Assembly (NCBI GenBank): GCA_944390865.1
Contig: CALXRC010000023.1
Location: 1-35,327 of the forward strand
DNA from: an uncultured Spirochaetales bacterium
GTDB lineage: Bacteria > Spirochaetota > Spirochaetia > Sphaerochaetales > Sphaerochaetaceae
Direction: 5' to 3'
Length of the DNA: 35,327 bases
Made by a program: the position numbers and the translations under genes. The notes beneath the pieces were generated by a model. It was given only the letters and a program-made list of their open reading frames with translations. It did not search any database and was not told the origin of the DNA. Below, one piece after another: positions 16,111 to 24,834 of this stretch (positions within the stretch are counted from its first letter, which is position 1; every line of letters starts with the position of its first letter).

Positions 16111-16136
16111 TTCAGCCGCCTTGGGAAGCGGCTGAA
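16111..16136 (-). terminator. Intercistronic hairpin between binding-protein and permease genes
   Basis: TTCAGCCGC (16111-16119) pairs exactly with GCGGCTGAA (16128-16136) around an eight-base loop. It lies between the binding-protein stop and the first permease start. Downstream on the minus strand is TCTGTTTTGC, too weak for full termination. In many ABC operons such hairpins protect the binding-protein mRNA or cause partial termination. Confidence 0.65.
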
Positions 16137-16153
16137 CCTTCATTCAAAAAGAG

Positions 16154-17437
16154 TCAGTTGGCAAGAACCTGGTCAACTCTCCTTCCCATCTCAGCAAGAC
16201 CGTCGTCAACGCTCATGTTGCCGGTCATGATCTGATCATGGAACTCGTTGAGGACAACCTCAATCTCAGCACTCTTGTCATGCAGCGGCATTTCAAGATA
16301 GAGCTGTGCGACGTTGAGGGCTTCCTTGCTCTGCTCATCCTGCGGGAATCCGTCCATTGAAGCGATGATGTTGTTGATCTCATCGTTTGTGACAGCCGGG
16401 AAGTTGCCTGTTGCTGCAAGAGCCTCAGCACCTTCTGTTCCGCATACGAACTTCACGAAGTCCCATGCAGCTTCTGTCTGGTCTGTTCCTGTAGGAATTG
16501 CCAGTGCTGTGATTGTTCCCAGTGTTGTGCCCGGCTCGACGCCTTCAGCATGAGGATACTTGACGATACCCCAGTTCTGGGCATCGCTCTGTCCGCTCTG
16601 GTTGGCAGCGATGAGGGATGCGATGAACCATGAGCCCATGTTCATCATTGCGACAGACTGGTTGTAGAAGACGCCTGTGTAGTGGATGTTGCTTGTCTTG
16701 AGAGTTGCATAGTCCTGGACGATGCCGTCAGCCTGCTGTGCAAGTGCCATCTCGTAGTAAGGCTTGAGGTAGCTGTAATCGCCGCCGTCAGTGATCTGAT
16801 GCTGTCCGTCAAGAATGCCGAAGAGCTGGATTGCGCTTCTCCATGTGTGATAGTGGGCACCGTAGACCTTGCTTGCTCCGCTTCCTGATGTGACAGCGCG
16901 TGCAATCTGGTCATATTCCTCAAATGTCATGTCATTGTCAGGATAAGGAACGCCGGCTGCGTCAAAGAGGTCCTTGTTGTAGAAGATGACCCAGAAGTCG
17001 CTTCTGAAAGGAAGTTCATAGAACTTTCCGTCAACGGAAACCTGCTCGACGATGCCGCCGTAAGCTGCTGTGTCGACGCCGTCACGCTCTGCAAGCGGTG
17101 TGAGATCCTGCAGCAGGCCTGCCTTCACGAGGTTGTTGTAGCCCGGGATATCCTTGACTGCGACAACATCAAAATCGCTGCCGCCGCCGGAAAGCTGGAT
17201 CTGGAGAGCTGTCTGGTAGTCAGCAGAGCCAAGGTCGATCACCTCAATATTGACGTCCGGATTGGCAGCCTCATATGCATTGATGAGTGCATCGTAATAT
17301 GGTGTGGTCGCATAGTCCCATACGGCCCATGTGAGAGTTGTTGTGCCATCGCCTGAAGTGGACTCGCTTCCACCGTTGGCAAATACGCTTGTGACTGCAG
17401 CAAGTGCAATCAGAAAAACAGCAAGTGCTTTTTTCAT
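16154..17437 (-). CDS. Extracellular sugar-binding protein of CUT1 ABC transporter
   Basis: The 427-residue protein has a signal peptide, MKKALAVFLIALAAVTSVFA, with cleavage probably before NGGSES. The mature part is a family-1 solute-binding protein (TTLTWAVWDYATTPYYDALI, YNNLVKAGLLQDLTPLAE, FRSDFWVIFYNKDLFDAAGV). It captures a sugar or oligosaccharide outside the inner membrane for the two permeases downstream. The frame is open upstream to 17497, but the signal peptide and a GGAGG (17446-17450) place the start at 17437. It is divergent from the YesM-like sensor gene, whose regulator probably controls it. The sugar specificity is not visible; the neighbours suggest unsaturated glycosaminoglycan fragments. 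Confidence 0.92.
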   Translation of the reverse strand: MKKALAVFLIALAAVTSVFANGGSESTSGDGTTTLTWAVWDYATTPYYDALINAYEAANPDVNIEVIDLGSADYQTALQIQLSGGGSDFDVVAVKDIPGYNNLVKAGLLQDLTPLAERDGVDTAAYGGIVEQVSVDGKFYELPFRSDFWVIFYNKDLFDAAGVPYPDNDMTFEEYDQIARAVTSGSGASKVYGAHYHTWRSAIQLFGILDGQHQITDGGDYSYLKPYYEMALAQQADGIVQDYATLKTSNIHYTGVFYNQSVAMMNMGSWFIASLIAANQSGQSDAQNWGIVKYPHAEGVEPGTTLGTITALAIPTGTDQTEAAWDFVKFVCGTEGAEALAATGNFPAVTNDEINNIIASMDGFPQDEQSKEALNVAQLYLEMPLHDKSAEIEVVLNEFHDQIMTGNMSVDDGLAEMGRRVDQVLAN

Positions 17438-17598
17438 TAAATCTACCTCCATTAGGTTTATGGACTCATCCTGCACCTGCTTTTTGATGAGCAACATGTA
17501 AAATCATTGTGACTTTATCGACAATTTTATGCATTTTCCCGCAGTGCATGGATTATTTTCCGATGAAATGCAAAATTCTCTCATCGCCTTTTTTTCAT

Positions 17599-17627
17599 TT
17601 GTCAGCAGGCCGTCTTTGCATAATAAT
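17599..17627 (+). promoter_or_regulatory. Promoter of the sensor kinase gene
   Basis: TTGTCA (17599-17604) and TAATAAT (17621-17627) are 16-17 bases apart. The -10 box ends nine bases before the ATG at 17636, and no Shine-Dalgarno occurs, so the mRNA would be nearly leaderless. Confidence 0.6.
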
Positions 17628-17635
17628 TAAAGCTT

Positions 17636-19381
17636 ATGAAGGTCTTCCGCTCAGTAAGGACAAGGATCATTCTCATCAGCACGCTGCTCCTGGCCCTCTT
17701 CCTTGTTGTTTATACGATAACAGTATGGACAATTGCCGGCAGCTACGCTCTTGTCACCCTGAGCCAGACAAATTCATTCTCGCTGAACATGATGACAAGC
17801 GAGATTGAGAACAGCATGGCGAACGTAAGGGCGCTTGTGACAAGGGTGTCCATAGACAACCAGCTCAAGAACACCCTGCTCAACTTCGACGAGAGAAGCT
17901 GGATAGACTACTACCCGCAGTTTGAGAGCATGATACAGTCAAATCCTGCCTTCAGCGTCATTGACCGCTTCATAATCACGGACAGCACATTCAGCCACTT
18001 TCTTCAGGTCGGAGGCTACACGGCTTCTACAGGAAGGCCTCTGCGGCAGGACTATTTCCTTTCCGAGATAAGCCATGTCGAGGCCGATACCGGCTTCAGC
18101 GGGATCTATGCATCCACCTTTTCCTATGAAAGCTACAGCGTCACAAGCATCATGCGCTCAATAATCGACTACAATACAGGCCGCACGATCGGCTATGTGT
18201 TCGCAACGATAAACATTGACGCCCTGCTGTCAAACCTCTACAGCTATCAGGCCATGACAGGAGAGACCATATACATTATCCAGGATGGAGACTGCTACAG
18301 GATTGAGAATTCCAGCCTGAGCTATGAGCCTGAGACTGTCTTCCCTGTCACTGACGGGTCTCCTGTGATCTCATCCGGCACAGGGGACGTCAGACAGCTT
18401 GAAGACGGAAGGTACATACTGCGGCAGGCAGGGCTTGCGGGTGCCTTCAAGCTCATACACATTTTTGATGCACCCTCCCTCTCCGGCTCCACAAGCCAGA
18501 CGCCTTTCATGCTGCTGGCCGTGACAATCGGACTGGTCGTGCTTTTCATCGCGCTTGTGCTTTCAGTTTACCTCAACAAGGCAATCTACCAGCCTGTGAA
18601 GAAGCTGTCGCAGAGGATCGAGAAGATACAGCACAGCGATTTCTCGCAGGACAACTCCATCAACACCGAAGATGAGTTCGGCCTCATCGGGCGGGGAATC
18701 AACAAGCTGTCAAGCGAGGTGACGGATCTGATGGACAAGCGCGTCGAGGATGAGAGGAAGAAGCTTGAGCTTGAGTACAAGATGCTTCAGAACCAGATCA
18801 ACCCGCATTTCCTGTACAATACGTTCAACTCGATCAAGTGGATGGCCACGATTCAGGGCGCTGCGGGAATCGGTGAGATGATAACCTCCCTCTCCCGCCT
18901 GATGAAAAACATCTCCAAGAAAGACTCAAGCATCGTCACTCTTGCAGAAGAGCTCAGCTTCATCGATGACTATCTTGTGATCATGAAGTACCGCTACGGA
19001 AACACGATCACCGTCTACCGCAATATTGATGAGGGCTGCACTCAGATAATGCTTCCGCGCTTCACGCTCCAGCCTCTGGTCGAGAACGCGATCTTCCACG
19101 GCATTGAGCCGAAAGGAACAGGAGCTCTGGCAATCATTGCCAGGGACTGGGGCACGCACTGCACCATCATGGTCGCAGACAACGGAGTCGGCTTTGACCA
19201 GAGCACAGATCAGGAGAAAAAGGGAGACGGAGTCTTCCGCCATATCGGGATTGACAACATCCGCCAGAGGCTGAACTACACCTTCCCTTCCGGCATGGAT
19301 TTTGAAATAAACAGCAGACCCGGACAGGGGACTAAGTGTATAATCAGGATAGAGAAGTCAGAAAAGAGGGAGGAAGAATGA
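17636..19381 (+). CDS. Sensor histidine kinase, YesM-like
   Basis: The 581-residue protein has a first membrane segment (about 10-33), a large extracytoplasmic sensing region (about 34-285), and a second membrane segment (FMLLAVTIGLVVLFIALVLSVYL). A HAMP linker follows (KAIYQPVKKLSQRIEKIQHSDF). The kinase core is the His_kinase family of YesM/LytS, with the phospho-histidine H391 in QNQINPHFLYNTFNSIKWM, N-box LVENAIFHGI, and G-box VADNGVGF...IGIDNIRQRL. It probably senses glycan products outside the membrane and phosphorylates the regulator encoded next, with which it overlaps by ATGA. The divergent transporter and the downstream GH88/lyase genes are the obvious targets. Confidence 0.93.
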   Translation: MKVFRSVRTRIILISTLLLALFLVVYTITVWTIAGSYALVTLSQTNSFSLNMMTSEIENSMANVRALVTRVSIDNQLKNTLLNFDERSWIDYYPQFESMIQSNPAFSVIDRFIITDSTFSHFLQVGGYTASTGRPLRQDYFLSEISHVEADTGFSGIYASTFSYESYSVTSIMRSIIDYNTGRTIGYVFATINIDALLSNLYSYQAMTGETIYIIQDGDCYRIENSSLSYEPETVFPVTDGSPVISSGTGDVRQLEDGRYILRQAGLAGAFKLIHIFDAPSLSGSTSQTPFMLLAVTIGLVVLFIALVLSVYLNKAIYQPVKKLSQRIEKIQHSDFSQDNSINTEDEFGLIGRGINKLSSEVTDLMDKRVEDERKKLELEYKMLQNQINPHFLYNTFNSIKWMATIQGAAGIGEMITSLSRLMKNISKKDSSIVTLAEELSFIDDYLVIMKYRYGNTITVYRNIDEGCTQIMLPRFTLQPLVENAIFHGIEPKGTGALAIIARDWGTHCTIMVADNGVGFDQSTDQEKKGDGVFRHIGIDNIRQRLNYTFPSGMDFEINSRPGQGTKCIIRIEKSEKREEE

Positions 19382-20973
19382 GTTACAAAGTCATCATTGC
19401 CGATGATGAGCCGCTTGTTCTCATTGGTCTGCAGGACATGATTGACTGGGCCGCGGAAGGCTTTGAGCTAGTCTCTCAGGCAAGGAACGGAAAGATCCTT
19501 GAAGAAGAGATTGAGCGCTGCAGCCCGGATCTTGTCATCTCCGACATCAAGATGCCTGTCATGTCCGGCATTGAAGTGCTTGAGCACCTCAGGGACAGGG
19601 ACAGAAGCCTGCCGATCTTCATCTTCCTCACAAGCTTTGAGGAGTTTGACCTGATCAAGAAGGCAATGAGCCTGGAAGCCGTGGACTATATTGTGAAGCT
19701 GGAACTGGACAAGAGCCAGCTTGTCGACGCACTCAGGAAGGCCCGGGGCAAGATAGATGCTATCAGAGGACATCTGGACAGCGGCCAGGTGATGAACGAA
19801 CGCCAGATCCTGCAGGAGCGCTATTTCATGCGCCAGCTCTTCTCGATTGACACCCATGATCTTGATGCCAGCGCAATAGGAATTGACCTCAGTGCCGATG
19901 CCTTCTGCGTCGCATATATCTCGGTCAGCAGCATTCTTGCGCAGAAAGGCGGAATGAACCGCTTCTACAGCGCCTGCAGGCTGGTTCAGGAAACAGTGAG
20001 CAGGTATATAAGATGCTACCTGACACAGCTGGATTACGGACATATTGCCGTCATACTGCTGTTCAGCGAGAATCAGAAGGCCGGCTACCGGAGCTATGTG
20101 AGCTCAGCCTTCAGGGCGGCCTCTGAAGGAATGAGGGACTTCCTCTCGCTTGATGTGTCCATTTCCTGCGGGCCTCTGGTCAGCTCGGCAGGACTGCTGT
20201 CTGAATCATTCCTGAAGGCAAAGACGCTGCTTGCCACGAAGGAGACAAAAAGCGGGGAAATCCTTTTCTTTGACCACAGTCAGAACAAGGACATCACAAT
20301 AAGCGCCCCGGATTTTGACACAGAGGGCTTCACGAAAGCTTTCGGAGAGCTGAATGCAGAGCTGCTGAGGCAGAATATCGATGCTGTCATAAAGACGCTG
20401 AGCCGGCCGGATGTGACAAAGGTCCATGCGCTGGACATAGCTTCCGGCATACTCTACATGGCCTCGACACTGGTCCCCGACGCAGAGAAATGCCTGGAGG
20501 AAATCTTTCCGAAAGAGGAGAACATCTTCTCATACCGCCAGCTGTACCAGGCAGTCAGCACGGCAGATGTGATCAGATGGCTGGAAAGACTATGCACCGG
20601 TTTATGTGCTATCTTTAACGAAAGACGTCAGGACTACCGCATGCAGACAATTCAGAAAGTTCAGGCCTACATCAGGGAAAACGTCGACAAGAGACTATCC
20701 CTCGGCACAGTATCCTCAATATTCGGCTACAGCCAGAACTATCTGTCTTCCCTTTTCAGCCGCTATGCGGGAATGAGCTTCATTGACTATGTGAACACGG
20801 CCAAGATCGAGAAGGCCAGGCAGCTGCTCAGCGACCCAAACACAATGGTCTATGAAGTGGCAACAAGGCTCGGTTTCGAGTCGCCATTCTATTTTTCCAA
20901 AGTATTCAAGAAAGTGACAGGGCTCAGCCCTACTGCTTATCAGAACAATTCACGCAATAAAGGAGATCGATGA
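19378..20973 (+). CDS. Response regulator, YesN-like (receiver plus AraC-type DNA binding)
   Basis: The 531-residue protein has an N-terminal receiver domain: acidic D9-D10-E11, phospho-acceptor D56 in DLVISDIKMP, and a threonine in FIFLTSFEEF. A central linker of about 270 residues follows. The C-terminus is an AraC-type double helix-turn-helix (VQAYIRENVDKRLSLGTVSSIFGYSQNYLSSLFSRYAGM, then YEVATRLGFESPFYFSKVFKKVTGLSP). The longer open frame from 19336 lacks support; the ATG at 19378 overlaps the kinase stop and follows GGGAGGAAG. It runs into the GH88 gene with another ATGA-type overlap, so sensor, regulator and enzymes form one transcription unit. Activation of the transporter and this operon is inferred. 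Confidence 0.93.
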   Translation: MSYKVIIADDEPLVLIGLQDMIDWAAEGFELVSQARNGKILEEEIERCSPDLVISDIKMPVMSGIEVLEHLRDRDRSLPIFIFLTSFEEFDLIKKAMSLEAVDYIVKLELDKSQLVDALRKARGKIDAIRGHLDSGQVMNERQILQERYFMRQLFSIDTHDLDASAIGIDLSADAFCVAYISVSSILAQKGGMNRFYSACRLVQETVSRYIRCYLTQLDYGHIAVILLFSENQKAGYRSYVSSAFRAASEGMRDFLSLDVSISCGPLVSSAGLLSESFLKAKTLLATKETKSGEILFFDHSQNKDITISAPDFDTEGFTKAFGELNAELLRQNIDAVIKTLSRPDVTKVHALDIASGILYMASTLVPDAEKCLEEIFPKEENIFSYRQLYQAVSTADVIRWLERLCTGLCAIFNERRQDYRMQTIQKVQAYIRENVDKRLSLGTVSSIFGYSQNYLSSLFSRYAGMSFIDYVNTAKIEKARQLLSDPNTMVYEVATRLGFESPFYFSKVFKKVTGLSPTAYQNNSRNKGDR

Positions 20974-22136
20974 TGCACAAGGAAATTACAGAGGCAGAAA
21001 GAAGAGCTGCGCTTGACAATGCAGTGGCCATCGTCAGGAGAAACCTTCCGCAGTACACTTACAAGTGTCAGGATGCGAATTCCGTCAACGGAATTTACAA
21101 GCCGATAGACAATATCGAGTGGACCACAGGATTCTGGCCGGGAGAACTCTGGCTGAGCTATCTGTACACAGATGATGAGGTGTTCGCACACGCGGCAGGA
21201 GTATTCACGGAAAGCTTCCTGCACCGCATCAGGAAGCATATCATGACAGATCACCATGACATGGGCTTTCTCTATTCTCCCAGCTGCGTCGCCGCCTGGC
21301 AGATAAAGAAGGATGCGCATGCCAGAGAGGCTGCCATTCTCGCAGCCGACAACCTCATCGCACGCTTCCATGAGAAAGGACAGTTCCTCCAGGCCTGGGG
21401 AGAGATGGGCGCAAAGGACAACTACCGCTACATCATTGACTGTCTGCTGAACCTTCCCCTTCTCTACTGGGCAAGCGATGAGACAGGAGACCCGAAGTAC
21501 AGAGACATTGCACTCAGGCACACAAAGACATGCATTGCAAACTCATTCCGCCCGGACTGGTCCTGCTACCACACCTTCTTCATGGATCCTGAGACAGGCA
21601 CACCGGTGAGAGGAGAGACCTGCCAGGGCTACAAGGCAGACTCATCCTGGGCCAGAGGACAGGCCTGGGCTGTCTACGGCCTTGCCCTTGCCTACAGACA
21701 CACCGGAGAGAAATCCTATCTTGACATGTTCGAGAAAGTCTCAGCCTACTTCATGGAAAAGCTGCCTGAAGATCTCATTCCATACTGGGATCTCATCTTC
21801 ACAAGCGGTGACGAGCCAAGAGACTCTTCATCTGCCTCAATTGTGGCCTGCGGCTTCCTCGAAGCGGCTTCTTCGTACGAGAAGCTTGCAGAGTATGAGA
21901 AGGCAAGACACTACCGCTCACTGGCAAAGCAGCTTCTCAAGGCAGTCTATGACACCTGCATGGTCAGCAGCAGCGAAGAAGGCATCAACGGCCTTGTCAA
22001 GCATGGAACATACAGCAAGAAGAGCCCTTACAACACATGCACTCCGGCAGGCGTCGATGAGTGCGTGAGCTGGGGTGACTATTACTGGATGGAAGCACTG
22101 ATCCGCCTTGACGGCCAGTGGAAGAGCTGGTGGTAA
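20970..22136 (+). CDS. Unsaturated glucuronyl hydrolase, GH88
   Basis: The 388-residue enzyme hydrolyses the unsaturated uronic acid at the non-reducing end of oligosaccharides left by polysaccharide lyases, producing a 5-keto sugar acid and the shortened saccharide. Visible motifs are WTTGFWPGELWLSYLY, HHDMGF with the catalytic D97, RYIIDCLLNLPLLYWAS with D157, GYKADSSWARGQAWAVYG, and SWGDYYWMEAL. The RGqaW and GYKxxSxWARG pattern fits GH88 (chondroitin, heparin and hyaluronan disaccharides) better than GH105. There is no signal peptide, so it is cytoplasmic. AGGAG precedes a double ATG (20970/20973) that overlaps the regulator stop. It lies four bases before the lyase gene. The preferred linkage (chondroitin, heparan or hyaluronan type) cannot be read from sequence. 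Confidence 0.92.
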   Translation: MMHKEITEAERRAALDNAVAIVRRNLPQYTYKCQDANSVNGIYKPIDNIEWTTGFWPGELWLSYLYTDDEVFAHAAGVFTESFLHRIRKHIMTDHHDMGFLYSPSCVAAWQIKKDAHAREAAILAADNLIARFHEKGQFLQAWGEMGAKDNYRYIIDCLLNLPLLYWASDETGDPKYRDIALRHTKTCIANSFRPDWSCYHTFFMDPETGTPVRGETCQGYKADSSWARGQAWAVYGLALAYRHTGEKSYLDMFEKVSAYFMEKLPEDLIPYWDLIFTSGDEPRDSSSASIVACGFLEAASSYEKLAEYEKARHYRSLAKQLLKAVYDTCMVSSSEEGINGLVKHGTYSKKSPYNTCTPAGVDECVSWGDYYWMEALIRLDGQWKSWW

Positions 22137-22140
22137 AAGC

Positions 22141-23940
22141 ATGAGTTCAAAGATTCTAGAGAACACCCTGATAGGACTCAGCAGTGCTGAGAGACTTGAT
22201 TTCTCCGTCTTCAGCGCAGAAAACCGCTCCCTGTGGGACAGCCTGCCTGAGACAGTGAGGAAGGAAATCATCAGGACAGCAGAAGAGTGCCGGTTCACAC
22301 AGGAAGACACGATCAGCCTGTCACTGTTTCAGGATTTCAGGAAAACGGGAAACAGGAAAAGGCTTGAGGATATCTATTTTGCCAAGCGCAGAAAGCTTTC
22401 CTGTCTTGTCATCGCCGAGTGCGTCGAAAATGACGGAAGATTCATCAGCGCAATTGAGGAAGGCATCTGGTCAGTCATCAGCGAGCCGGCCTGGGTCATC
22501 CCGGCCCACAACAGTTACGTCAGGGATACTGCGCAGCTTTCCCTGCCGCTGCTTGAGCGTCCGGTCCTTGACCTTTTTGCCTGCGAGACGGCAGAGATTC
22601 TGGCTCTTTCCGCCTGCTGCCTGAAAAACCAGCTGGATCCGATTCTCATTGAGGATGTGTGGAGCGAGCTTGAGCGCAGGATCGCCATTCCGTATATCAC
22701 AGACCACTTCTGGTGGATGGGAGCTTCTGGTCCGCTGAACAACTGGACGCCGTGGTGCACCCAGAATGTCCTCATCAGCCTGCTTTCCAATCCCAGGCTG
22801 TCCGGAAAGGAAAGGATGAAGGCCGTGAAGCAGGCCACATTCTCACTTGACCTGTTCATGGACAGCTACAGCGAGGATGGAGGCTGCGATGAGGGCGCAA
22901 GCTACTATCATGCGGCAGCACTGGCCCTTTTCGGAGCGCTGAAGGTTCTGGAGAAAAGCACCGGCCGAGATTTCACCTGCATCTATCACAGCACGAAGGT
23001 GAAGAACATGGCAGCCTTCATTGAGGATGTCTTCATCGCTCAGGATCTCTACCTGAACTATGCTGACTGCTCTCCGAAGGCAGGCGTGCTGACAGCTCGT
23101 GAATACCTGTTCGCCATGGCAACAGAGAATGCGCAGATGGCCCATCACGCAGCCTGCGACGTGCTTCACTATGGCTGGCAGGAAGAAGACAACAGCTACA
23201 ATCTCTTCTACAAGCTGCTGGCACTTGCCTCCTACAATGAAATCGCCAGGGAGGCAGAGAAAGACGCTGTCTTTGACAAAAAGCGCTTCAAGAGCTTTGA
23301 GAAGACACAGCTTGTGATCTGGAGGGAAGCTGACATTACATTCGCGATAAAAGGCGGAAACAACGCAGAAAGCCATAATCACAATGATGTGGGCTCAATC
23401 ATCCTTTACAAGGGGACAAAGCCGCTGCTTGTCGATATCGGAGTGGAGACTTACACAAAGACAACGTTCTCTGATCAGCGCTATACGCTGAAGCCGATGC
23501 AGAGCAGCTATCACAATGTCGTGAACTTTCCGCCGCTTCAGCAGAAGGACGGAGCTGAGTACAGGGCACAGCAGCTCAGCCTCAGCGACAGCAGTGTCTC
23601 ATTTGACCTGACAGGCGCCTATCCGAAGGACAGCGGCCTGGGCAGCTATGTCAGGACAGCTTTCCTCAACAGGGATGACAAGACAATAACAGTCACAGAG
23701 GACATTGTCTCATCACAGGCTCCGGTGCTCACGCTGATGAGTCAGGAAGAGCCCGTGATCAGAGACGGTGTCATAGACTATGCCTCATTCACGGTCAGCT
23801 TTTCAAAGGGCTTTGAGAGTGCCGGCTTTGAAGTGATGAACATCACGGACGAGCGGCTGAGAAAGGCATGGCCTGACAGGCTGTACCGCACACTGGTCAC
23901 TCTTTCAGGCAGCGCGGAATGGAAGATTGACTTCAAATAA
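22141..23940 (+). CDS. Heparinase II/III-family polysaccharide lyase
   Basis: The 599-residue protein has an N-terminal alpha/alpha toroid (about 1-385) and a C-terminal beta-sandwich (about 388-590), the layout of the heparinase II/III superfamily. NNWTPWCTQN (200-209) and GGCDEGASYYH (247-257) match the catalytic region, in which Tyr acts as base/acid. SHNHNDVGS (411-419) supplies the histidine-rich site at the sandwich entry. Family members cleave uronic-acid-containing chains by beta-elimination, giving the unsaturated ends that the neighbouring GH88 removes. No signal peptide is seen, so it probably acts on imported oligosaccharides, as an oligo-lyase. The open frame starts at 22108, but the ATG at 22141, just after the GH88 stop, is preferred. 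The subfamily (PL12, PL15, PL21 or new) is uncertain. Confidence 0.85.
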   Translation: MSSKILENTLIGLSSAERLDFSVFSAENRSLWDSLPETVRKEIIRTAEECRFTQEDTISLSLFQDFRKTGNRKRLEDIYFAKRRKLSCLVIAECVENDGRFISAIEEGIWSVISEPAWVIPAHNSYVRDTAQLSLPLLERPVLDLFACETAEILALSACCLKNQLDPILIEDVWSELERRIAIPYITDHFWWMGASGPLNNWTPWCTQNVLISLLSNPRLSGKERMKAVKQATFSLDLFMDSYSEDGGCDEGASYYHAAALALFGALKVLEKSTGRDFTCIYHSTKVKNMAAFIEDVFIAQDLYLNYADCSPKAGVLTAREYLFAMATENAQMAHHAACDVLHYGWQEEDNSYNLFYKLLALASYNEIAREAEKDAVFDKKRFKSFEKTQLVIWREADITFAIKGGNNAESHNHNDVGSIILYKGTKPLLVDIGVETYTKTTFSDQRYTLKPMQSSYHNVVNFPPLQQKDGAEYRAQQLSLSDSSVSFDLTGAYPKDSGLGSYVRTAFLNRDDKTITVTEDIVSSQAPVLTLMSQEEPVIRDGVIDYASFTVSFSKGFESAGFEVMNITDERLRKAWPDRLYRTLVTLSGSAEWKIDFK

Positions 23941-23957
23941 GGAAAAGAGAGAGAAAA

Positions 23958-24734
23958 ATGAAGATTGAGATTATCAGGAACAATGAGGCAGTCGCCTCTG
24001 CAGAGAAGGAAAAAGAGGTTTATCTTGTCTTTCAGGAGGAGTACGCGGAGGGAGACAGGATTGTGTTCACGCCTGAGAAAGAAGGCTTTGTGACGCTGCA
24101 GTTTGATGCAGTGCTCGGGCGCGCCACTGTCTATTCAAACGGAAAGCCGTTTGCCATGAACATTCCGTTCGGCCAGAAGCATGACTGCTATCAGGAATCA
24201 GTGTTCAAGGGCAAGATGCACTTTCTGTGGGTCAGGGAGGCATATGAGTGGGAATACTCATGCTACCGCAACCTTGCCCTGAACCCCTATGACTGCCATG
24301 AGGACGAATCCCTCTTCCCTCACTCAAAGGCAAACATCGAGACAAGAGGAGAGTCTGTCTTTGCCTCCCGCAATGCCATTGACGGAATTGTGGCAAGCAA
24401 CTGGCACGGCCTCTGGCCCTGGTCAAGCTGGGGCATCAACAGGGATCCGCAGGCAAAGCTGACCCTTGATTTCGGCAGGGATGTCGTCATCGACCGCATC
24501 ATCCTCTATACCAGAGCCGATTTCCCTCATGACGCCTGGTGGACAGAAGGAACATTCTCATTCTCAGACGGCTCAGAGCTTGTCATGAAGCTTGAGAAAA
24601 AGGACGGGCCTCAGGAAATCACATTCCCGGCAAAGACAGTCTCCTCCCTTGAGCTTGACAGGCTGATCAAGGCAGATGATCCGTCACCATTCCCCGCACT
24701 CATCCAGATTGAGGTCTACGGAAAGGAAGCATGA
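23958..24734 (+). CDS. Discoidin-like (F5/8 type C) carbohydrate-binding protein
   Basis: The 258-residue protein has an N-terminal beta region (about 1-95, YFLVFQEEYAEGDRIVF-like strands) and a C-terminal galactose-binding-like domain with ASRNAIDGIVASNWHGLWPWSSWGI followed by KLTLDFGRDVVIDRIILYTRADFPHDAWW. Such domains bind sugars or other ligands. It has no signal peptide and no catalytic motif that I recognise, so it is either a cytoplasmic sugar-binding accessory or an enzyme of unknown type. It is 17 bases after the lyase gene with an AGGAAAAGAGAG ribosome site and is followed by a terminator, so it is the last gene of the sensor/regulator/GH88/lyase operon. Confidence 0.65.
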   Translation: MKIEIIRNNEAVASAEKEKEVYLVFQEEYAEGDRIVFTPEKEGFVTLQFDAVLGRATVYSNGKPFAMNIPFGQKHDCYQESVFKGKMHFLWVREAYEWEYSCYRNLALNPYDCHEDESLFPHSKANIETRGESVFASRNAIDGIVASNWHGLWPWSSWGINRDPQAKLTLDFGRDVVIDRIILYTRADFPHDAWWTEGTFSFSDGSELVMKLEKKDGPQEITFPAKTVSSLELDRLIKADDPSPFPALIQIEVYGKEA

Positions 24735-24745
24735 TGCAGCCATAA

Positions 24746-24771
24746 GGCCCGTTCTCCGCAGGACGGGCTTT
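24746..24771 (+). terminator. Rho-independent terminator of the glycan operon
   Basis: GCCCGT (24747-24752) pairs with ACGGGC (24763-24768) around a ten-base loop, followed by TTTGTCC. It lies just after the discoidin-like gene and before the lipoprotein promoter. Confidence 0.7.
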
Positions 24772-24789
24772 GTCCGGCTTTAGAAATAA

Positions 24790-24817
24790 TTGACACTACC
24801 CCCCCCCCTGATAAAAT
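24790..24817 (+). promoter_or_regulatory. Lipoprotein promoter containing a run of ten C
   Basis: A perfect -35 TTGACA (24790-24795) and an extended -10 TGATAAAAT (24809-24817) are 16 bases apart. The spacer is mostly a homopolymer of ten C (24799-24808). Transcription would start about 24824, just at the ribosome site of the lipoprotein gene. A gain of one C gives the optimal 17-base spacing. This is the layout of length-dependent phase variation. Confidence 0.7.
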
Positions 24818-24834
24818 TCCAGCAGGAGGGAAAA

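Noticed and set aside
17437..17636. Search for a riboswitch in the divergent transporter/sensor region
   Set aside because: Only promoter-like elements and AT-rich sequence; no recognisable aptamer.
20940..21521. Minus-strand open frame of 193 codons opposite GH88
   Set aside because: Antisense to the catalytic region of GH88; not supported.
24790..24834. Using the TTG at 24790 as the start of the lipoprotein, putting the C-tract in the coding sequence
   Set aside because: No ribosome site before it, while AGGAGGG and a proper lipoprotein signal begin at the ATG at 24835; the tract is therefore upstream of the gene.
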